In this document: piece by piece, positions 49,609 to 63,129 of the stretch
How positions within the stretch are numbered: the stretch's first letter is position 1
Layout: each line of letters opens with the position of its first letter
Translations under genes and position numbers: made by a program
NCBI GenBank assembly: GCA_039621445.1
Contig: CP154956.1
Location: 35,978,100-36,042,099, forward strand
Direction: 5' to 3'
DNA from: Euglena gracilis
Taxonomy: Eukaryota; Euglenida; Euglenophyceae; Euglenales
DNA length: 64,000 bases
The notes under the pieces: model-generated
What the model was told of the DNA's origin: nothing
The model's database searches: none
What the model saw: the letters and a program-made list of their open reading frames with translations, nothing else

Positions 49609-51053
49609 CTGGAAAAAGGGGGGAAATCAAACTGTGGCAAAATAGCTCAGATGCACCTCATCACCAGGCTGTTTTTTTACCAACCCCGGGGGGGGAGGGG
49701 GGTCCGGAGTGCCTTGGGGTGCCTGCCCAGGCAGGCACTACCCCCCGGGGGGGGGGGTAATGCCTTCAGGTTAGGGTCGGATATTGGCCTGGGCACATTC
49801 CTTTGAAAATAAGCCATTCTTGGCTCCCTGGCTCCTTCGGTGCCGGGGCCTGTGCTAAGGTACTTTTGGCCGTGTGCACCCCCCCCTGGGGGGGTCGGAC
49901 CGGGAGTGCCTTGGAGTGCCTGCCCAGGCAGGCATCCCCCCCCCTCGGGGTGGGGTCAGCTCCGCCTTAAAAGACAGCAAGCTCATGACATGAAGGCAAA
50001 TGGCTGATATTCACAAAACCAATAACGAGAAAAATGACCTTGCCAAACGGGGGAGGGGGCAAGGTTGTATGGGAATATCCGAGGGGGGGGTGGGGGGACC
50101 CCTTCCGAAACTAGGGGGGGGGGGAACCCCTCCCACCTCCAGTTTTCGGTCGCCGAAAATTTTGGCCGCTTTTTGGGGGGTCGAAAAGTCAATTTTTTGA
50201 ATCAAAAGAAATATCCAATACCTAAATTGAAGCCCTTGAAATGCCCTAACTAACTGTATTTTGATTTCCCAACAACTTCCCATCTAGCCCGAATTACGGC
50301 CATTTTTCAGCCAATTTTGGCCATTTTGCCAAAATTTCATGTTGAGCCTCAAAAAAGTCCTAAAGTACACAACCGGCGCGAAGCGCCGGAAAATTTTTTT
50401 TGCTCCCGCAGAGGAGGGGAGGGGGGTGGGCGGGGACCCTGCCTTCCGAAACTTGGGGGGTGGGCACCCCCTAAACCCCCACCCCGAAAATAAAACCCCC
50501 CCAAAAATAAGACCCCCCTCTGGGCCGATCGAGCAAAAATCCAAAAATAAGACCCCCCTTGACGGTGAAAATTTTCCCTGAAAAATTGCCAAAACCCCCT
50601 ATTTCATACACAAAAATGATGAAATTTCAAAAATTTTCAGATTTTTGAAGTGCAAAAAACATGGTAAATGTCAAATTACACCAATTTACACATGGCGCAA
50701 AGCGCCGAAGAAAAAATTTTAGTGCTCCTGGGAACCTGAAAAATGGTGTTTTTTCAGGCCCGGGTCGGTTAAGAAAAAATCCAAAAATAAGACCCCCCTG
50801 GGAGCTTCCAGCAACGGACCCAAAAATAAGACCCGGGTCTTATTTTGGGGGGGGGTTTACCACCTTACCCCCCCCCTGGGGGTGGCCCCCCCACCACCCA
50901 CCTCATCTCATGTCTGCGGAGCTTCCCATACAATCCTGGGGGGGGCAGAAACTGTTAGTGCTGACAACAAAAGCAACAAAAAAAAACTGCAGTGGATGAT
51001 CTGCTGTTTCAATTGTTAATGGCATTCAAAAGTGTGACAAAAAAGAAACATAC

Positions 51054-51155
51054 ATGTGTGATCAACTGAACGTTGTCAGAGACGAGGCAAGATGTGACGA
51101 TCTCATCCACAAGGATGTGTAGCAAATTGTTCATGTCGTACTGGAAGAAAAGGTC
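51054..51155 (-). CDS. SAPS exon, right copy of 10566-10667
   Basis: This is a reverse-complement copy of the DLFF exon with intact splice sites and 34 codons. The intron separating it from the next upstream exon is 9337 bases, the same length as in the left arm despite several internal differences. Confidence 0.88.
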
Positions 51156-54100
51156 CTGTGAAAGAAACAAATGGGATAGAATTGGGTTTTCTGGGAAAAA
51201 TACTTTTGAAAACTGAGCATCTGCTGTTTTGCAAAGCTGACCCCACCGTGTTGGGGGCTGGCGGGGGGGGGGCAATTGCCGGGCCGGCCCTCCCCCCACC
51301 TGGCCCGGGCCAGCATCCCCTTCTTCCAGGAGCGCTTCGCCCAGCACAAGAAGGAGGACAGCTGGGAAGCCGCTGCGCCCGGGGGCCCCGCAGCGCCGGG
51401 GTGGGGTTGGGCGATGACGCCGGGGGCGGCCCCAGGGCTGAACGGGAATCCCCGCAACCCTGTGGGCGGTGGCCGCCCAAATGATCATTTAAACTGAAAT
51501 CTGCCTTCCAATCAACCCAAAAGTAGATTGGAAGGCAGAATTGGAAATAACTTACCGCAGGCATGCCCTTTTTTGAGGAATGTCCTAGCCCCAGGTGGAC
51601 AAAAGCAGGGAATTCCTTAAAAAGAAAAAATGCTGGCTGGAAAAAAGGTGCTGGCTGGACCCCCCCCCTTGAGGGTCCAGGGAGATGGGTCCGACCCAAG
51701 CACCTCCAGGAACTTGGCATTTTGGTGGTGTTGTAGGGATTTGCCAGGACTTGTTGTTGGGATTTGTCGGGATTTGTCGGGCTTTGAACACTGGAGGAGG
51801 GGTCCCGGCCACACTTTTGGAAGATTTTGGAAGAAGTCGATCTTAGGCAAATGCCAACTTTTGGCCACTTTTGCCACTTTCGCCCACTTTTGGTCTCCTT
51901 TTGCACACTTTTGGGAACTTTTGCCCTCTTTGGCTTTCTTTTTGGCCACCTTTACGCCGCTTTTGGAAACTTCTGAACATCATTTTCCACTTTTGCCTGC
52001 TTTAGCCATTTTTGGCTGCTTTTGACCAATTTTGTCCACTTGCCACTTTCAAACCATATTGGCAACTCTGGGACTTTTTGCTGCCTTTGGGGTGCTTCTT
52101 AGACGGCAGGATTTGCACTTAAGGGTTTTTTCTTTGAAATGGGCGCATTTGCACAAATTGACAATTTTTGCGACATTTCTGGGACCCTGTACCCTGACAC
52201 ACGGAGAACAATTTATGAATTGTTACACCCCATTGTTGAGGGGATGTAACTCCCGGTAATTTGGTGTGCACGTTGCTTACCGAGTGACGTGAATAGGGCG
52301 GAGGGTGAGACTGGTGCTGTCAAATGTCAACAGGTTGGAAGCACACACCGCTGTTACGACACTTGGTACTGGTGCTGACATGGTAACTGAACTGGCTTGG
52401 TTATTACAGCCGCCCGTAAGAATACACAGAGCCTTATTGCATCACATACTACAGACTACGTCAGCCAGCCGTCACGCAACTGATGTGTGTTTGTGGGCGC
52501 AAATGTGCGCATAAACAAATTTATGTTTATGGGTGCATTTGCGTGCACAAAACACATAACTTTGAAATTAAAAATAACATGTTTGTGCGCCCAACTGCGC
52601 GCAAACAAATTTTGTTGGTGCGCGCATTTGTGCCCACAAACACCTTGGGGAAACTAGTATGTGGATGGTTTGTGCATGGGCGTGCACTGAGCAATATGTT
52701 AACGTTAATGCACACTGATGATGACCATGACCCTACGAGGTTTTTGAACGTGATTGGCGTGTTGGTGCGCGCATTTGCGTGCATAAACACAATTTGTTTG
52801 TGGGCGCATTTGCGCAAATGCGCGCACAAACAATTAATAATTCACTTCAAAATAATGTGTTGGTGCGAGCTTTTAGCGCACACAAACAAAACCTTGTTGG
52901 TGCGCGCAAATGTTGTGCGATAACATCTCCTCATCTGTGACGGCTGTCGTAGCAGTTCTGCACGACAACCCTTGACTTGCACCACCTTTACGTGGTGATG
53001 AAATTTGAGTTGAGAGGTGTTGTGTAACATTCACTTGAACACGGCATCTGACAGGCCAACGTTTGCCTGCCTTTTGTGTCAACATTTGCACTGCTTCTCT
53101 CTGGCCTGCGAGGCCGGTTGTTTTTGCTTCATCCGTTTGGCAATTGATGTCGTGCAACGACCCTGTGACTGTTTGACACTTCTGCAACAATACTGTGTTA
53201 CAAGAAGCCAAAATCTTTCACTTGAAATACCCAAGAAGTGTCGGGCCGGAGTCCATTTTCTGGGTTTTCTCCACCATTTTTCCCTTGAAAAACGTAAAAC
53301 ACACCAATTTTTGTGCATAATTTGTGGGGAGTGAGTCCCACCGCTTTCATGCAACCAATCGAGTGGTAAAGGTTCAACACTTCCGTGCACCCAAAGCAAC
53401 GGGTGTTTCAGGGCTACCTTTCTCCGGCTGCGGTTGCCATGAACTGGCACCACGTTGTTCCCCCAGTCTCACACTCTGGTTGCGGGGAATAATGTGGCAG
53501 CTTCGGTGGGTGCTGTTGCACCGGGGAGGTCGATGCCAGCCCGGTGGGTGCTGAAGCATCAGCAGCTGACGTGGCAGCAGCAGCTCAGCCCAGGTCGCAG
53601 GCCAGCGGCAAGGCCGTTGGGATCCTAAAATCAGTGTCGGTGGACGTGCACTGTTACTGGGTGGCTGCACACCCACCTTCAAGAGATCCTCTGTCTCCAC
53701 CTTTTGTGGGACCTGTCAATGGACCAGGAACGGCACCATAATACCATGTGCCAGAGGAGACGGTATGGTCATTTGGTTTGAACCCATTCAGAAGCCACTA
53801 AGGGCAGCTGTTGGAGCGCCAAATGAAGTCGCCTTTTCACTACTCCATTGGTGGTTCATTTGTGCATTTGAACGCATCACGTTGTTTGGCGCAAATTTGC
53901 AAATAAACCAGATATAGATTGCACATTTTTTTCACGTGGTTCATTTGCGCATTTGTGCCCACAAACAACGTGATGCGCGCAAATGCGCAAATGAACCACA
54001 TCTGCTGCTGGTGTTTGACGGTTGTGGTTCTGTCACACTCTTCTTCTTTATGTTTATGCGCGCATTTGCGCCCACCAACCAAATTGTGTTGGTGGGCGCA

Positions 54101-54180
54101 AATGCGTGCATAAACATATTTTTCTTTGTGCGTGCATTTGCGCCATTAAGCATGCGCCGTCGACAAATGCTGTGCCAAAC

Positions 54181-56877
54181 TCAGGCGGCCTAACTCGCAC
54201 TTAGCTTTAGAAATGACTATAAATTTGCGCCGACGCGCAAATCCAAAAAAAATCTGTTTTTGAACACCGAAGCCTGAGACTCAGAACAATCCGAAAATAG
54301 TGTCTCCCTGCACCCAGGGCCTGGGGATGAAAGCAACGACTTGGAACTGCACGCGCCCGCGGGTCCCAGTGTGCATGAACACAAAGCGGCGGGTGATGAA
54401 AAGAAGGGATTCCATTGCTCATTTGCGCTTTTGGCGCAATTTTTTTTTCACTGCAAAAAATAAAACGCTTTGCGCTTTGGCACAAATTTTTTACTTTTTT
54501 TGCAATTCAACATGTGGGTGACCATTGCCGCACTTGCACAATGATGACAACATATGTGTCAACACGTGCTGCCAAAGCGCCATGGGCAGGCTTATGAAGA
54601 ATGGAAATTTAAGAGTTACCTTGCGCCAAAGCGCAATATACAATACATACAATTTTTATACTTTTATATTAGCGTGGATGTTGCGCCGAAGCGCAATACA
54701 ACTGCTTGAAACTTATCTCACAATGGAGGGAGAGAACGGCCCTGGTAGAGTATGAACACCAGGGGGGATAGACCACAAAAAAGCACGACAGGGGGGACGG
54801 AAGCCTACTCTCGGTCACGTTGCGTCAGAATTGGTCAACATTGCGCTTCGGTGCAACACCCACGCTGCTTTTACTGTTTTAAAATTGTATTTCTATTGCG
54901 CTTTGGCGCAAAGTGACTCTCAATTTTCGTTTTACATAAGCCGCTTTGGCTCAATGGGCACCAATTTTTTATTTCTCATTTTTATCACTGTGGGTGGAGA
55001 GAGCAGTCCTGGAAGCATCTCATCACCAGAGCGGACAGGGCTAAAATGGAGGGAAACCTTGCCTGGGACAGGAAACCAATCCCCTGGTGAAAGCAACCAC
55101 CAACTGCTTCATATCCAGACGTTTCTTGTCCTAGGCGTTGTGAGCCCAACTGCCAAATGCCGGAGGTTCCTCCCACTTGCTTCGCAGTTAAGCATGCCTG
55201 AGGGGTCCTTCTTTTTGGCCGACTTTTGAAAGTTGGAAAATTTCTGTTTGGAAAAGAAGAGGAACCAGATGAACCCTGGGAATCACTGCCGAGGAAACAG
55301 GTTTGGGTGTCGAAAAAATGTTTTAATGAAGCTCGTCACCTCCCTTTCCTCACCCAGGATTTGAAGCACACAACTTTGGGGATGAGCGAATGGAATTGAG
55401 GAATTGAAAGGGTCCATCAATAACGGTGGAGAAAAGAAGACATGCTGACACACCTTTTTCAGTAATTTGCAACCAACCAGACAACCACAGCACACTGGGC
55501 AGATGGAAGGCATGGTTCAGCTGAAAAAGGTCTTCCTGTCAACATCCCAAAAAACCCCACTTTGTACACTGAGTGCAAGGTCACTCAGGCTCCACAGCTA
55601 TCGCCCACGATTCGTCTTATTGTAACAGCCACTTCCTCCCCAGCGCCTGAATAATTCAAAAGCACCAACCGAGCTTCTGGCACAGCAGCGCTCAAACCCC
55701 CCTCCTCATTCTCCTCTATCGCCCACCTTCTCACACAGCACGAACGCATTCAGATGCATCTGCCATTTGAAAGGACATTGCGCTTAAGCGCAACTGTTTT
55801 ACCTTGTTCTTAAATGCAAATTAAAACATTTGCGCTTAAGCGCAATGCTTAACAGAAGCCCCTGAGTTTATGGGAGTCCCTCTGATGCGTTACGGTGTGT
55901 CGGGGGCCCCTCTCTGCACGACCAATGTGGCTTGGTGAGGAAATACATTGCGCCGAAGCGCAAGGGACATGCCTACATAATGCACTGCTTTTTCATTCAC
56001 ATTACATGTCAGCCGCCTGTTTGCACTTCTCATTTTTTGTATGATGTTTTGCGCTTTGGCGCAATATATTTCCTCACCAAGCCCGCACACTGGCCATGCA
56101 GAGAGGGGCCCCCGACACACTGTAACACATCAGAGGGACTCCCATAAACTCAGGGGCTTCTGTTACACATTGCGCTTAAGCGCAAATGTTTTAACTTTGC
56201 ACTTAAGCGCAAGGTAAAACATTTGCGCATAGGCGCAATGTCCATAAACATTGCCTTCTGTTCCCGGCAGTGTGGGGCCTGGCATCGCTCACCAGACGTT
56301 GGGACAGGTCCCTGGGCTTGCCCTCAAACCCCCAACCCCCCCCCCACCTGGGTGGTTCCCGCTGTACCGCTCCTTGCACTTCAAGCACACAGGGATCACA
56401 ACTCTGTAACATGTCGTTTTTTCTAACTTTTCACAACGTGTGTGTAGAGTCCACCCTCTGGATGCCTCAGCAGGCAACCCTTATCAGACACATCGCAGAG
56501 CCCCCAAAAAAAGCAACAAAAAAGGCCAAATTACACCAAGCATGTGTAGCACCATCTGGGGAACACAGTCAAAGCCTCAAAAACGAGGGACTCGCAACGG
56601 GGGTTTTGGCACTTTTTTGGGAAAATTCACGTGTCCCAGCATTCAAACCCAGGGTTTTGAACCTTTTTCAAAATGGTGCACAGGCTGAAAAACGCCAAAT
56701 TTGGGCCTGTTCCCTGGGTCCCAACATCAGCAAATGATGCACACGCCACCGTGGAGGGTCTCCGCAGAACCAGAGCGTCAAAAGGGTGGGTTCTACCGCC
56801 GGGTCTCAAAAAGCTTGGAAATTTGCGCCAAAGCGCAAGCTAAAAATCAAAACCTTAAGTGCGAGTTTGGCCGCCAA
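54181..56877. mobile_element. Right-arm copy of GCGC-box element B
   Basis: It begins tcaggcggcctaactcgcac (54181) and ends with the inverted motif at 56856-56877. It contains the foldback 55772-56243. Confidence 0.55.
55772..56243. repeat. Right-arm copy of the large foldback
   Basis: GCGC-TTAA-GCGC boxes lie near both ends, with a loop holding GCGC-CGAA-GCGC and GCGC-TTTG-GCGC. One stem lost a few bases relative to the left arm (ccaatgtggcttgg in place of ccagtgtgcgggcttgg). Confidence 0.8.
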
Positions 56878-59800
56878 AGACAAACCCACCAAGGTATGCA
56901 TCTGGATGGCACGCTGGTCCTCGCCGCCGCGGCCCTTTTGTCACACCATTTATCGACGGCATCAGTTCATGGGCGTCAAAGCCCAATCCTTGAAGAACAA
57001 AAATGTGTTTGTTTGCGCAAATGCGCAAATAAACATGATTACATTGGCGCGCGCATTTGCGCAAATAAACACAATTTTGTTCTTCAAGGGTTGGGCTTCT
57101 TCCGCTGGGTTCTTTGCCACCAAACTGGTTGTGCAGATCCTGGGTGCAAGTTGGGTGGGAGACACCCGTCCCCTTCATTCCCCGTGGTCCCTATTTCTTC
57201 CCCTCTGTGCTTCCCTTGTCAAACAGCCCGCACTCACCTTCCTTCCCCTGTATCCTTCCCGCCGGCTCGGTCACACCACACCCACAAACCCCGGCTCTTC
57301 CTCCCCGCGCTTCAACAAACACGCCAAAAACACCACAGCAAGGCGCCGCAAGCAAAGCAGGCCGGCAAACACCCAGGACGCACACCACCGGCAGCTTGGG
57401 GACACCCAGGGAAACAGCCGAAAAAAGCAACAAGGGCAGCAAAGGTCCCGTTCGTGTGCCGCTTTTTTGTGATTTTTTTTCGCTCCCGGGGGGGGGAAGG
57501 GGGTTTCGACGTGCGGAGCCCATTTCCGGACCCCCAAAACACCATTTTTTTGCCAAAGTCCCAGGATCATACTGCCAAAAACAGAATTTTGCTCATTTTT
57601 TGCACTCTCTCGTCACCTTGTCTTCAAACCCCCCAGAGCCACACAGCCGAAATCAAAAAATTCGGAAATTTGCGCAAATGTGCAAATCAACATAAAAAGC
57701 TTAAATGCGAATCCGGCCGCCTAAATGCTTTTGGCCACATTTGGCCATTCTGTCCACTATTCGGCCAAGTTTGAAAATTTTGGCAACAGTTGACTATTTT
57801 GCCACTTTTGGTCACTATAAAAAGCACTTTTGCCCACTTTTGGGTGCTTTTTTGCTGTTTTTGACTTTTGTTTGTCACTTTGCCGACTTTTGGCTGCTTT
57901 TTGCTGCTTTCGACGCCTTTTTTTCCCACTTTAGCTGGCTGTTGCTCGATGACTGTTGACTCCTGGAATGATGCTCTTTGCAATTCTTTGGATTGCAATG
58001 CCCTACCTGTATGTTGCCCAATGGACCACCAGTGTATGTCCCCCTCCCTGTCGGAGACATATATTAATGGTCTTTGGGCCATGAGTCGTTAAAAGGGGTT
58101 GTTAAAGCAGCCGATGTTTATCCAACCAAAAGGGTTATTGAGCAAAAAGACGGATCTGCAACATCACAACTGCTGGTGATGTTGTCAACACGGATGAATC
58201 TGTGATGCACAAATACAAACTTGAGAAGGGAAAAAAAGAGACCAGGGGGAAATAATACATTGGTGTTGGAAATGGTTGATTGGCACAAAAACCGCCCATG
58301 TGCACCATTTCTTTAATACAATCCCCTCAAGAAATAATTTCAACCAACTGCTTGCGAATGCAACGCTTCTTTTGATCTCCAATCTCTGTATTTAAAATCC
58401 GGAAAACTTGACAGCTTTTTGATGTTTGTTTCTTTAACTACCCGATGGCAAAAAAGGTGATTAAACGGTTGTCGGGCCATAAAACTTTCTGCTCACTGAC
58501 AACAGGATCCTTTGAACCCCAAAACAAACAAAGCTGCTTAGGAGCTCTCATTTTCAAAACAACCTCTGGAGACAAAAAAAAGCATAAACAGAGACAGAAA
58601 AACCATTGGCAACAACAAAACATAATGTTCCTTTTGGGCAACTTCGTCCATCCTTTGTCCACGATCTATCTTTCCCAAAAAAATTTGCAGTGTTGTTAGG
58701 ATTTGTCGACCTCCAGAGGGCCAGTGTTAGGATCATGCTTGTGCTTACCGACCGGGGGGAGGGGGGGGGTGGGTGCTATAGGGTGACTGCCCCTAGCAGG
58801 CACACCCCCTGGGGGGGTAAAGGTCCGGGGGGGGGGCAAGAAATTTTCATTGAAAATGGCCTTTTGCGGGCACCCTTCGGCGCTGGGGTCAGAGGAGGGT
58901 GCCTGCCCCTAGCCCTCCCCCCCCCCTGGGGGGTCGGATCGGGTGCTATGGGGTGCCTACCCCTAGCCCCCCCCCCCCCCCCGTGGGGTAGGCACCCGAC
59001 TAAGCACACGCCTGGTCAGGATTTGTTGGGATTTGTTGGGATTTGTTGGGATTTGTCGCTGGAGGTCCTTGGTCCTACCCAGCTGCTGGGCTGAACCTGG
59101 TTGGAACCCGAAAACAGGCAAAAAAACCCACGTCCAGCTGGGATGTGTTTTTTTCAGCCAAAATTTTGAGGTGAAAACACATTTTAAAAAAACTACTAAA
59201 AATTTTTGCCAGCCATTTTTGACAGCTTTGACCTCTTTTTTTCGGTCCAGCTCAGCTTTGCTGGGCTGTGAAAACTTTATCATATCGTTCGACCCTCCCC
59301 GGGGTCCACAGCCTGGCTAGGAGGTGCTGGAAAAAGGTTCTGGCTTGCTGGAGCCTCCCTCTCCAGGGGGGGGGGGTGCAGCTTAAGAAATTCCAGGACA
59401 TGGTTTGGGCTCCGGAAATTTTTGACCCCCGCGCGGAGCATGAGCCACAATGGCTGTTTTCTAAAGAACATTCAACCCAAAATCGACCAAAAATGCATTT
59501 TGGGGCCATAAATTTTTGACACAAAGCGCTGGAAAAAACTCTTGGGGCAGATCCCAGGTGAGGTTCCGGGTTTAGGGGGTTTAGGACCCGGGGGTCCAGA
59601 CCCCCCCGGGTATCCGAGGGGGGGCCTGGGGGGACCCACTGTTTTGGGGGGGGGTTAATTTTGGGGTCCAAAAAAAAAAGCAGAAAACCCCGCCTCCGAC
59701 GAGGTATCCACTCGGCCCCCCCAGAGGGCCCACCCCCCCTTCCCCCCTCGGGTCACAAAACTTAAAAAATTACCTGGGGGGGAAAGGCCGGTATTTTTTT

Positions 59801-60492
59801 TTTTGACCCTGAATCCTGCCCATAATGCCTATTTCTCATATGTTTTTTGTTTTTTTTGGACAAAATCAGCCAAAAAAAAAACACATCAATATACCATTTC
59901 CACTCGGCACACACTGCCTGAGGAAAATTTTTCAGTCGGGGACCCTGGACCTGTCACTGAAGAAAATTTTCCACCAGCTAGCCCTGTTAGCCCCCCCCCT
60001 GAGGGGAGTCCAGTAGGATTTTACTAACCAATTTCGGATTTGCTGCAATACACCCCCCCCCCCCCCCGGACACTGCAAACTCTTGAACACAAATCTGATT
60101 CAAATTTTGTCATCTCACATAATTTGCATCACCCAAGGTATTCATCCAAATGATCTTTTGGAGGGGATATGTTACGTTTCCCTCTCTTGAATTATTTTAA
60201 CTGAAAGTGTTTTCAAATACTTGCAAATCTTATATGGTTATTGCGAATGTAAAAGTAAAATTTGTTGCCATGAATGTGCAAACTCCAAAATCATAACTCA
60301 ATCTTTTTATGCAGTGGAGCTCTTAAAAACACAACCAAACACAATCAAAAATAGTTTTTGAAGGCAAATCTTGCCAAACACCTCTGGGGGGCTCCCACTC
60401 GCCCTGAGTGCTCCCCATCGCCTCACCCAGAAATTATTGCTCCCTTTGTTACAAAGTATTCCTGAACGACAGAAAGGCGTCGGGGAGCCAAC

Positions 60493-60648
60493 CAGACAGA
60501 TATTGATCATGTCGAGTCTGGCAAGCTCCTCCTCGATGTATCGCTTCTTGGTCTTCATCATCACCAACAGCAGCTCCACGATCTTCAGGCGAGCCAGCCC
60601 CAGCGGCGGAGACAACGAAACCCATGTCATGTGGAGGTCCTCCAGTTG
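60493..60648 (-). CDS. SAPS exon, right copy of 1073-1228
   Basis: This is a reverse-complement copy with the same 52 codons, acceptor (positions 60649-60650 read ct on the plus strand) and donor (60491-60492 read ac). A three-base difference lies just outside the exon, in the intron. Confidence 0.85.
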
Positions 60649-61014
60649 CTGGAGGACAAAAAAGGGCAACAGAACTTGATGCCTTGGGACAGGGCAAAGC
60701 TGTGGTCAGGGTTTTTTTAAGACTGGGGGGGGAGGGGGTCCCCCACTCCCGGGGGGGGTCCTGGGTGACCCACTCACTTTGCCCCGAAAATGGCCAAAAA
60801 TCGTGAAATGCTAAAATAGCACTTTTTTAAAAAAAATTCGGCGCCTTTCGCATCAAAAAATATATCCCACCCCCCTCTGGGGGACCCCCCCGGGGGGGTG
60901 GCTCGGCTGGGTCCAGACCCCCCCCCTCCCACCTGGGGCAGGGCAGGACGGGGGGTGGTCGACCCCCCCACCCCAGAGGTGGGGGGGTGGGTCGACCCCC
61001 CCCCACCCACCACA

Positions 61015-61600
61015 GCATTTTCACCAATTTTGGGAAAACGAGGATTTTGGCTGGGGAATTTTTTTTAATTTTTTTTTGAAAAATGAACCCAAAATACATT
61101 ATTTCTTGATGGAAATCCCATTCCATCACAAAAAAATCTCAAAAATTTCAGATTTAAATTTTGGAAATTTTTAGGAGGGGGGTGAAAAAAACGCAGGTCA
61201 AAAAATTGGATCACAATCAAATTTTACTGACATTTTTTCTCTTGGAAGCTTTTTTGGATTTTCATAAGTTTTTTTTTTTTGCTTCAAAATACTCTCAAAT
61301 TTTTTTGAGAAAATGCTGAAATTTTGGAAGGTGTGAAAAAACGGCGTTTTGGGGTTTTTGGGGGGGGACTCCAATATGGGTCCCAAAATGGGTCCAAAAA
61401 TGGACCCAGTGCCGAAGGCACCGGGAAAAAAAAATTGGGGTCCAAAAATTGGTGCAGAGGTGGTGGTGGGGGGGTTTACACCCCCACCCACCCACCATGC
61501 CGGGGGTGGGGGGGGGGTGGTCGATCCACCCACCACCCTGGCTGTTTGGCCGATTCCCGTTCTGCCCTGCCTGGGGGTCCAAGACTAAAAAAACCCCCCT
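61015..61600 (-). repeat. Dispersed repeat R1, right-arm copy
   Basis: Blocks match 27300-27870 in reverse order and orientation, including cagtgccgaaggcaccggga (61409) and gccgattcccgttctgccct (61550). It is more complete than the left-arm partner at 300-725, so that side has lost or replaced part. Confidence 0.7.
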
Positions 61601-61849
61601 GCCAGCGGTGCAGTGTTCAATTTCATTTGTTCACCCTTTTTTATAATTTCAGCAAATGTTTCAGCGGCCTGCAGTTTCTGAATTCCACTGGCTGGGCTGC
61701 TAGCGGAAATTCCACAGGAAATCCACTGGCCGATCTGGCAGCTGCAGTCCAAGCCCGCCCGGGGGGGGGGGGGGGAGGCAAACTCTTAAGAATGAGGCCC
61801 GTTTCTTCACAAAGGTTTGGCACTGGACAAAAATGACTGTTTTCTTTTG

Positions 61850-62985
61850 GAAAATGAAAATGCCCCTTGGGGTAGGTAAGATAATGTGGACAGACGGATC
61901 CCGGTGCGCACAGTGGGTCGTTGTTGGGTGGAATAATTTGGGCTGATTGCGAAAGCCTGCCTGCCTGCCCGGTCCTCTCCGGCTGAGAAAAACCCTCCTG
62001 CTGGTCGACCCCCAATGCGGGTCCCCAGCTGGAACTTGGGCCTGACTGGACCCAAGCCGAACCGGATGACTCCTTTACCAAACCGCTCAATGCAAAAAAA
62101 AAAACAACAACAAAAATTCCAACCCTGGCTCTGTCCAAAAAAAATTCAGTGGATAAACTCAAGAAAAACGAAATGTATTATTATGAGGTTCAAGGAAAAT
62201 GCAATTGACACAACGTGTGTCATGGACTGAACCTGCAAAAATACCCCCAAAATTGCCAGTAATGCAAAAATTAACTCCACAACTCCACAATCCTTTTCCG
62301 AACAATTTTGCTTATTTTTTAGCCCGTTTTTTTGCATCCCGAAAGCGAAAAACTCGTTATCCCCCCAAATAATACCCCCAGGGTATTATTTTTTCGCCCG
62401 AAGTCCCGACCCGAGGGGGGGGGGGTATTATTTGGGGGGGGGTATCATTTCCCCAAAATTTTCGAATTTTTCGAAGTCCTGTAGGAGCCAAAACCCCCCT
62501 TTGGGGTCATTTTTTGTACTTTCTTCTGAAATTTATCATTTTTTAGAGGTCAGATGATCTAGAAAAATTGATTTTTTTCCGTAATTTGTTGTCAGAAACA
62601 GTGATTTTTACCTACATTTTCAGGTCAAAATCCGGGCTTTCGGCCCGAAACCAGGGGGGGGGGCATTATTTTGGTCACCGAAGTCCGACCCCGAGGGGGG
62701 GTATTATTTGGGGGGGGTATTATTTGGGGGGAGGGTTTACCTTCCAGCCACCCTTCAGGAGCTGGAAATAAAAGTCCTCCATGGAGGGGGTCCGAGGCTG
62801 GAAAAAGACTGAGGGCCACTCCAGGGGGTGGGGTGCCCTTCATCTGAAATGGCACCCTGGTGCCAGGACCCCTCCATGACGTTTTGCACAATAAAAACAG
62901 ATCTCAAGAGGAATACACTATGTGAAAAATATTCCCGGATACTCTGTGGATTAGAATCATGTTGAGGCAAAAAGAGAAAAGGATT
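61850..62985. other. Intron DNA outside the visible left arm
   Basis: No exon was seen. GGGGGTATTATTTGGGG modules occur at 62355-62440 and 62660-62740, and a tggcaccctggtgccag hairpin at 62850. The left-arm partner, if any, is outside the window. Confidence 0.5.
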
Positions 62986-62990
62986 CACAC

Positions 62991-63119
62991 CCCTGGGTGC
63001 TTGAGGTATTCCACAAGCTCCTCAGCCCGTTCCAGCAGAGCTTTCAGAGTCTGGTTGACACTGGCCTCAACTTCCAAAGTCAATTCCTCACTGTTGTACA
63101 TTTCCATCTGCTGCAATTT
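62991..63119 (-). CDS. Upstream SAPS exon, seen only for the right copy
   Basis: On the minus strand the acceptor is attcttgacacag just above 63119, and the donor gtgtga follows 62991. It has 43 codons, phase 0 both sides, compatible with the next exon at 60648. It encodes a Glu-rich helix with VEASVNQTLKALLERAEELV. A conserved SVN-[KQ]-[ST] segment sits just upstream of the PPLG motif in known SAPS proteins. The left-arm partner would lie outside the window. Confidence 0.7.
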
Positions 63120-63129
63120 CTGTGTCAAG

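Larger units (their letters stand above)
52099..57725. mobile_element. Right-arm copy of GCGC-box element A
   Basis: It begins TTAGACGGC (52099) and ends GCCGCCTAAA (57716-57725). Both termini, the boxes and the inner foldbacks are kept. Substitutions and small indels against the left copy are more frequent here than close to the junction. Confidence 0.55.
45236..61850. repeat. Right arm of the inverted duplication
   Basis: This is the reverse complement of the left arm. The sum of paired coordinates drifts from 61686 at the inner junction to 61721 at exons 10566-10667 and 1073-1228, and to roughly 61770-61945 at the outer end, so indels are small. The inner end is sharp: from 45236 rightward the sequence matches left-arm intron DNA, while just left of it lies retrotransposon RNase H coding sequence. 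Near 61640-61850 it pairs with left 106-300, but left 1-106 has no partner further out. Confidence 0.95.
49544..63119 (-). pseudogene. Inverted, 3'-truncated copy of the SAPS gene
   Basis: Four exons lie on the minus strand: 62991-63119, 60493-60648, 51054-51155 and 49544-49608. The three shared with the left copy show no frame break. The copy ends at the junction 45236, 4.3 kb past its last exon, so the KGYFGHIT exon and the acidic tail are missing. Transcription from here would run into antisense retrotransposon DNA. It may be a dead fragment, or the 5' part of a rearranged transcript. Confidence 0.75.
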
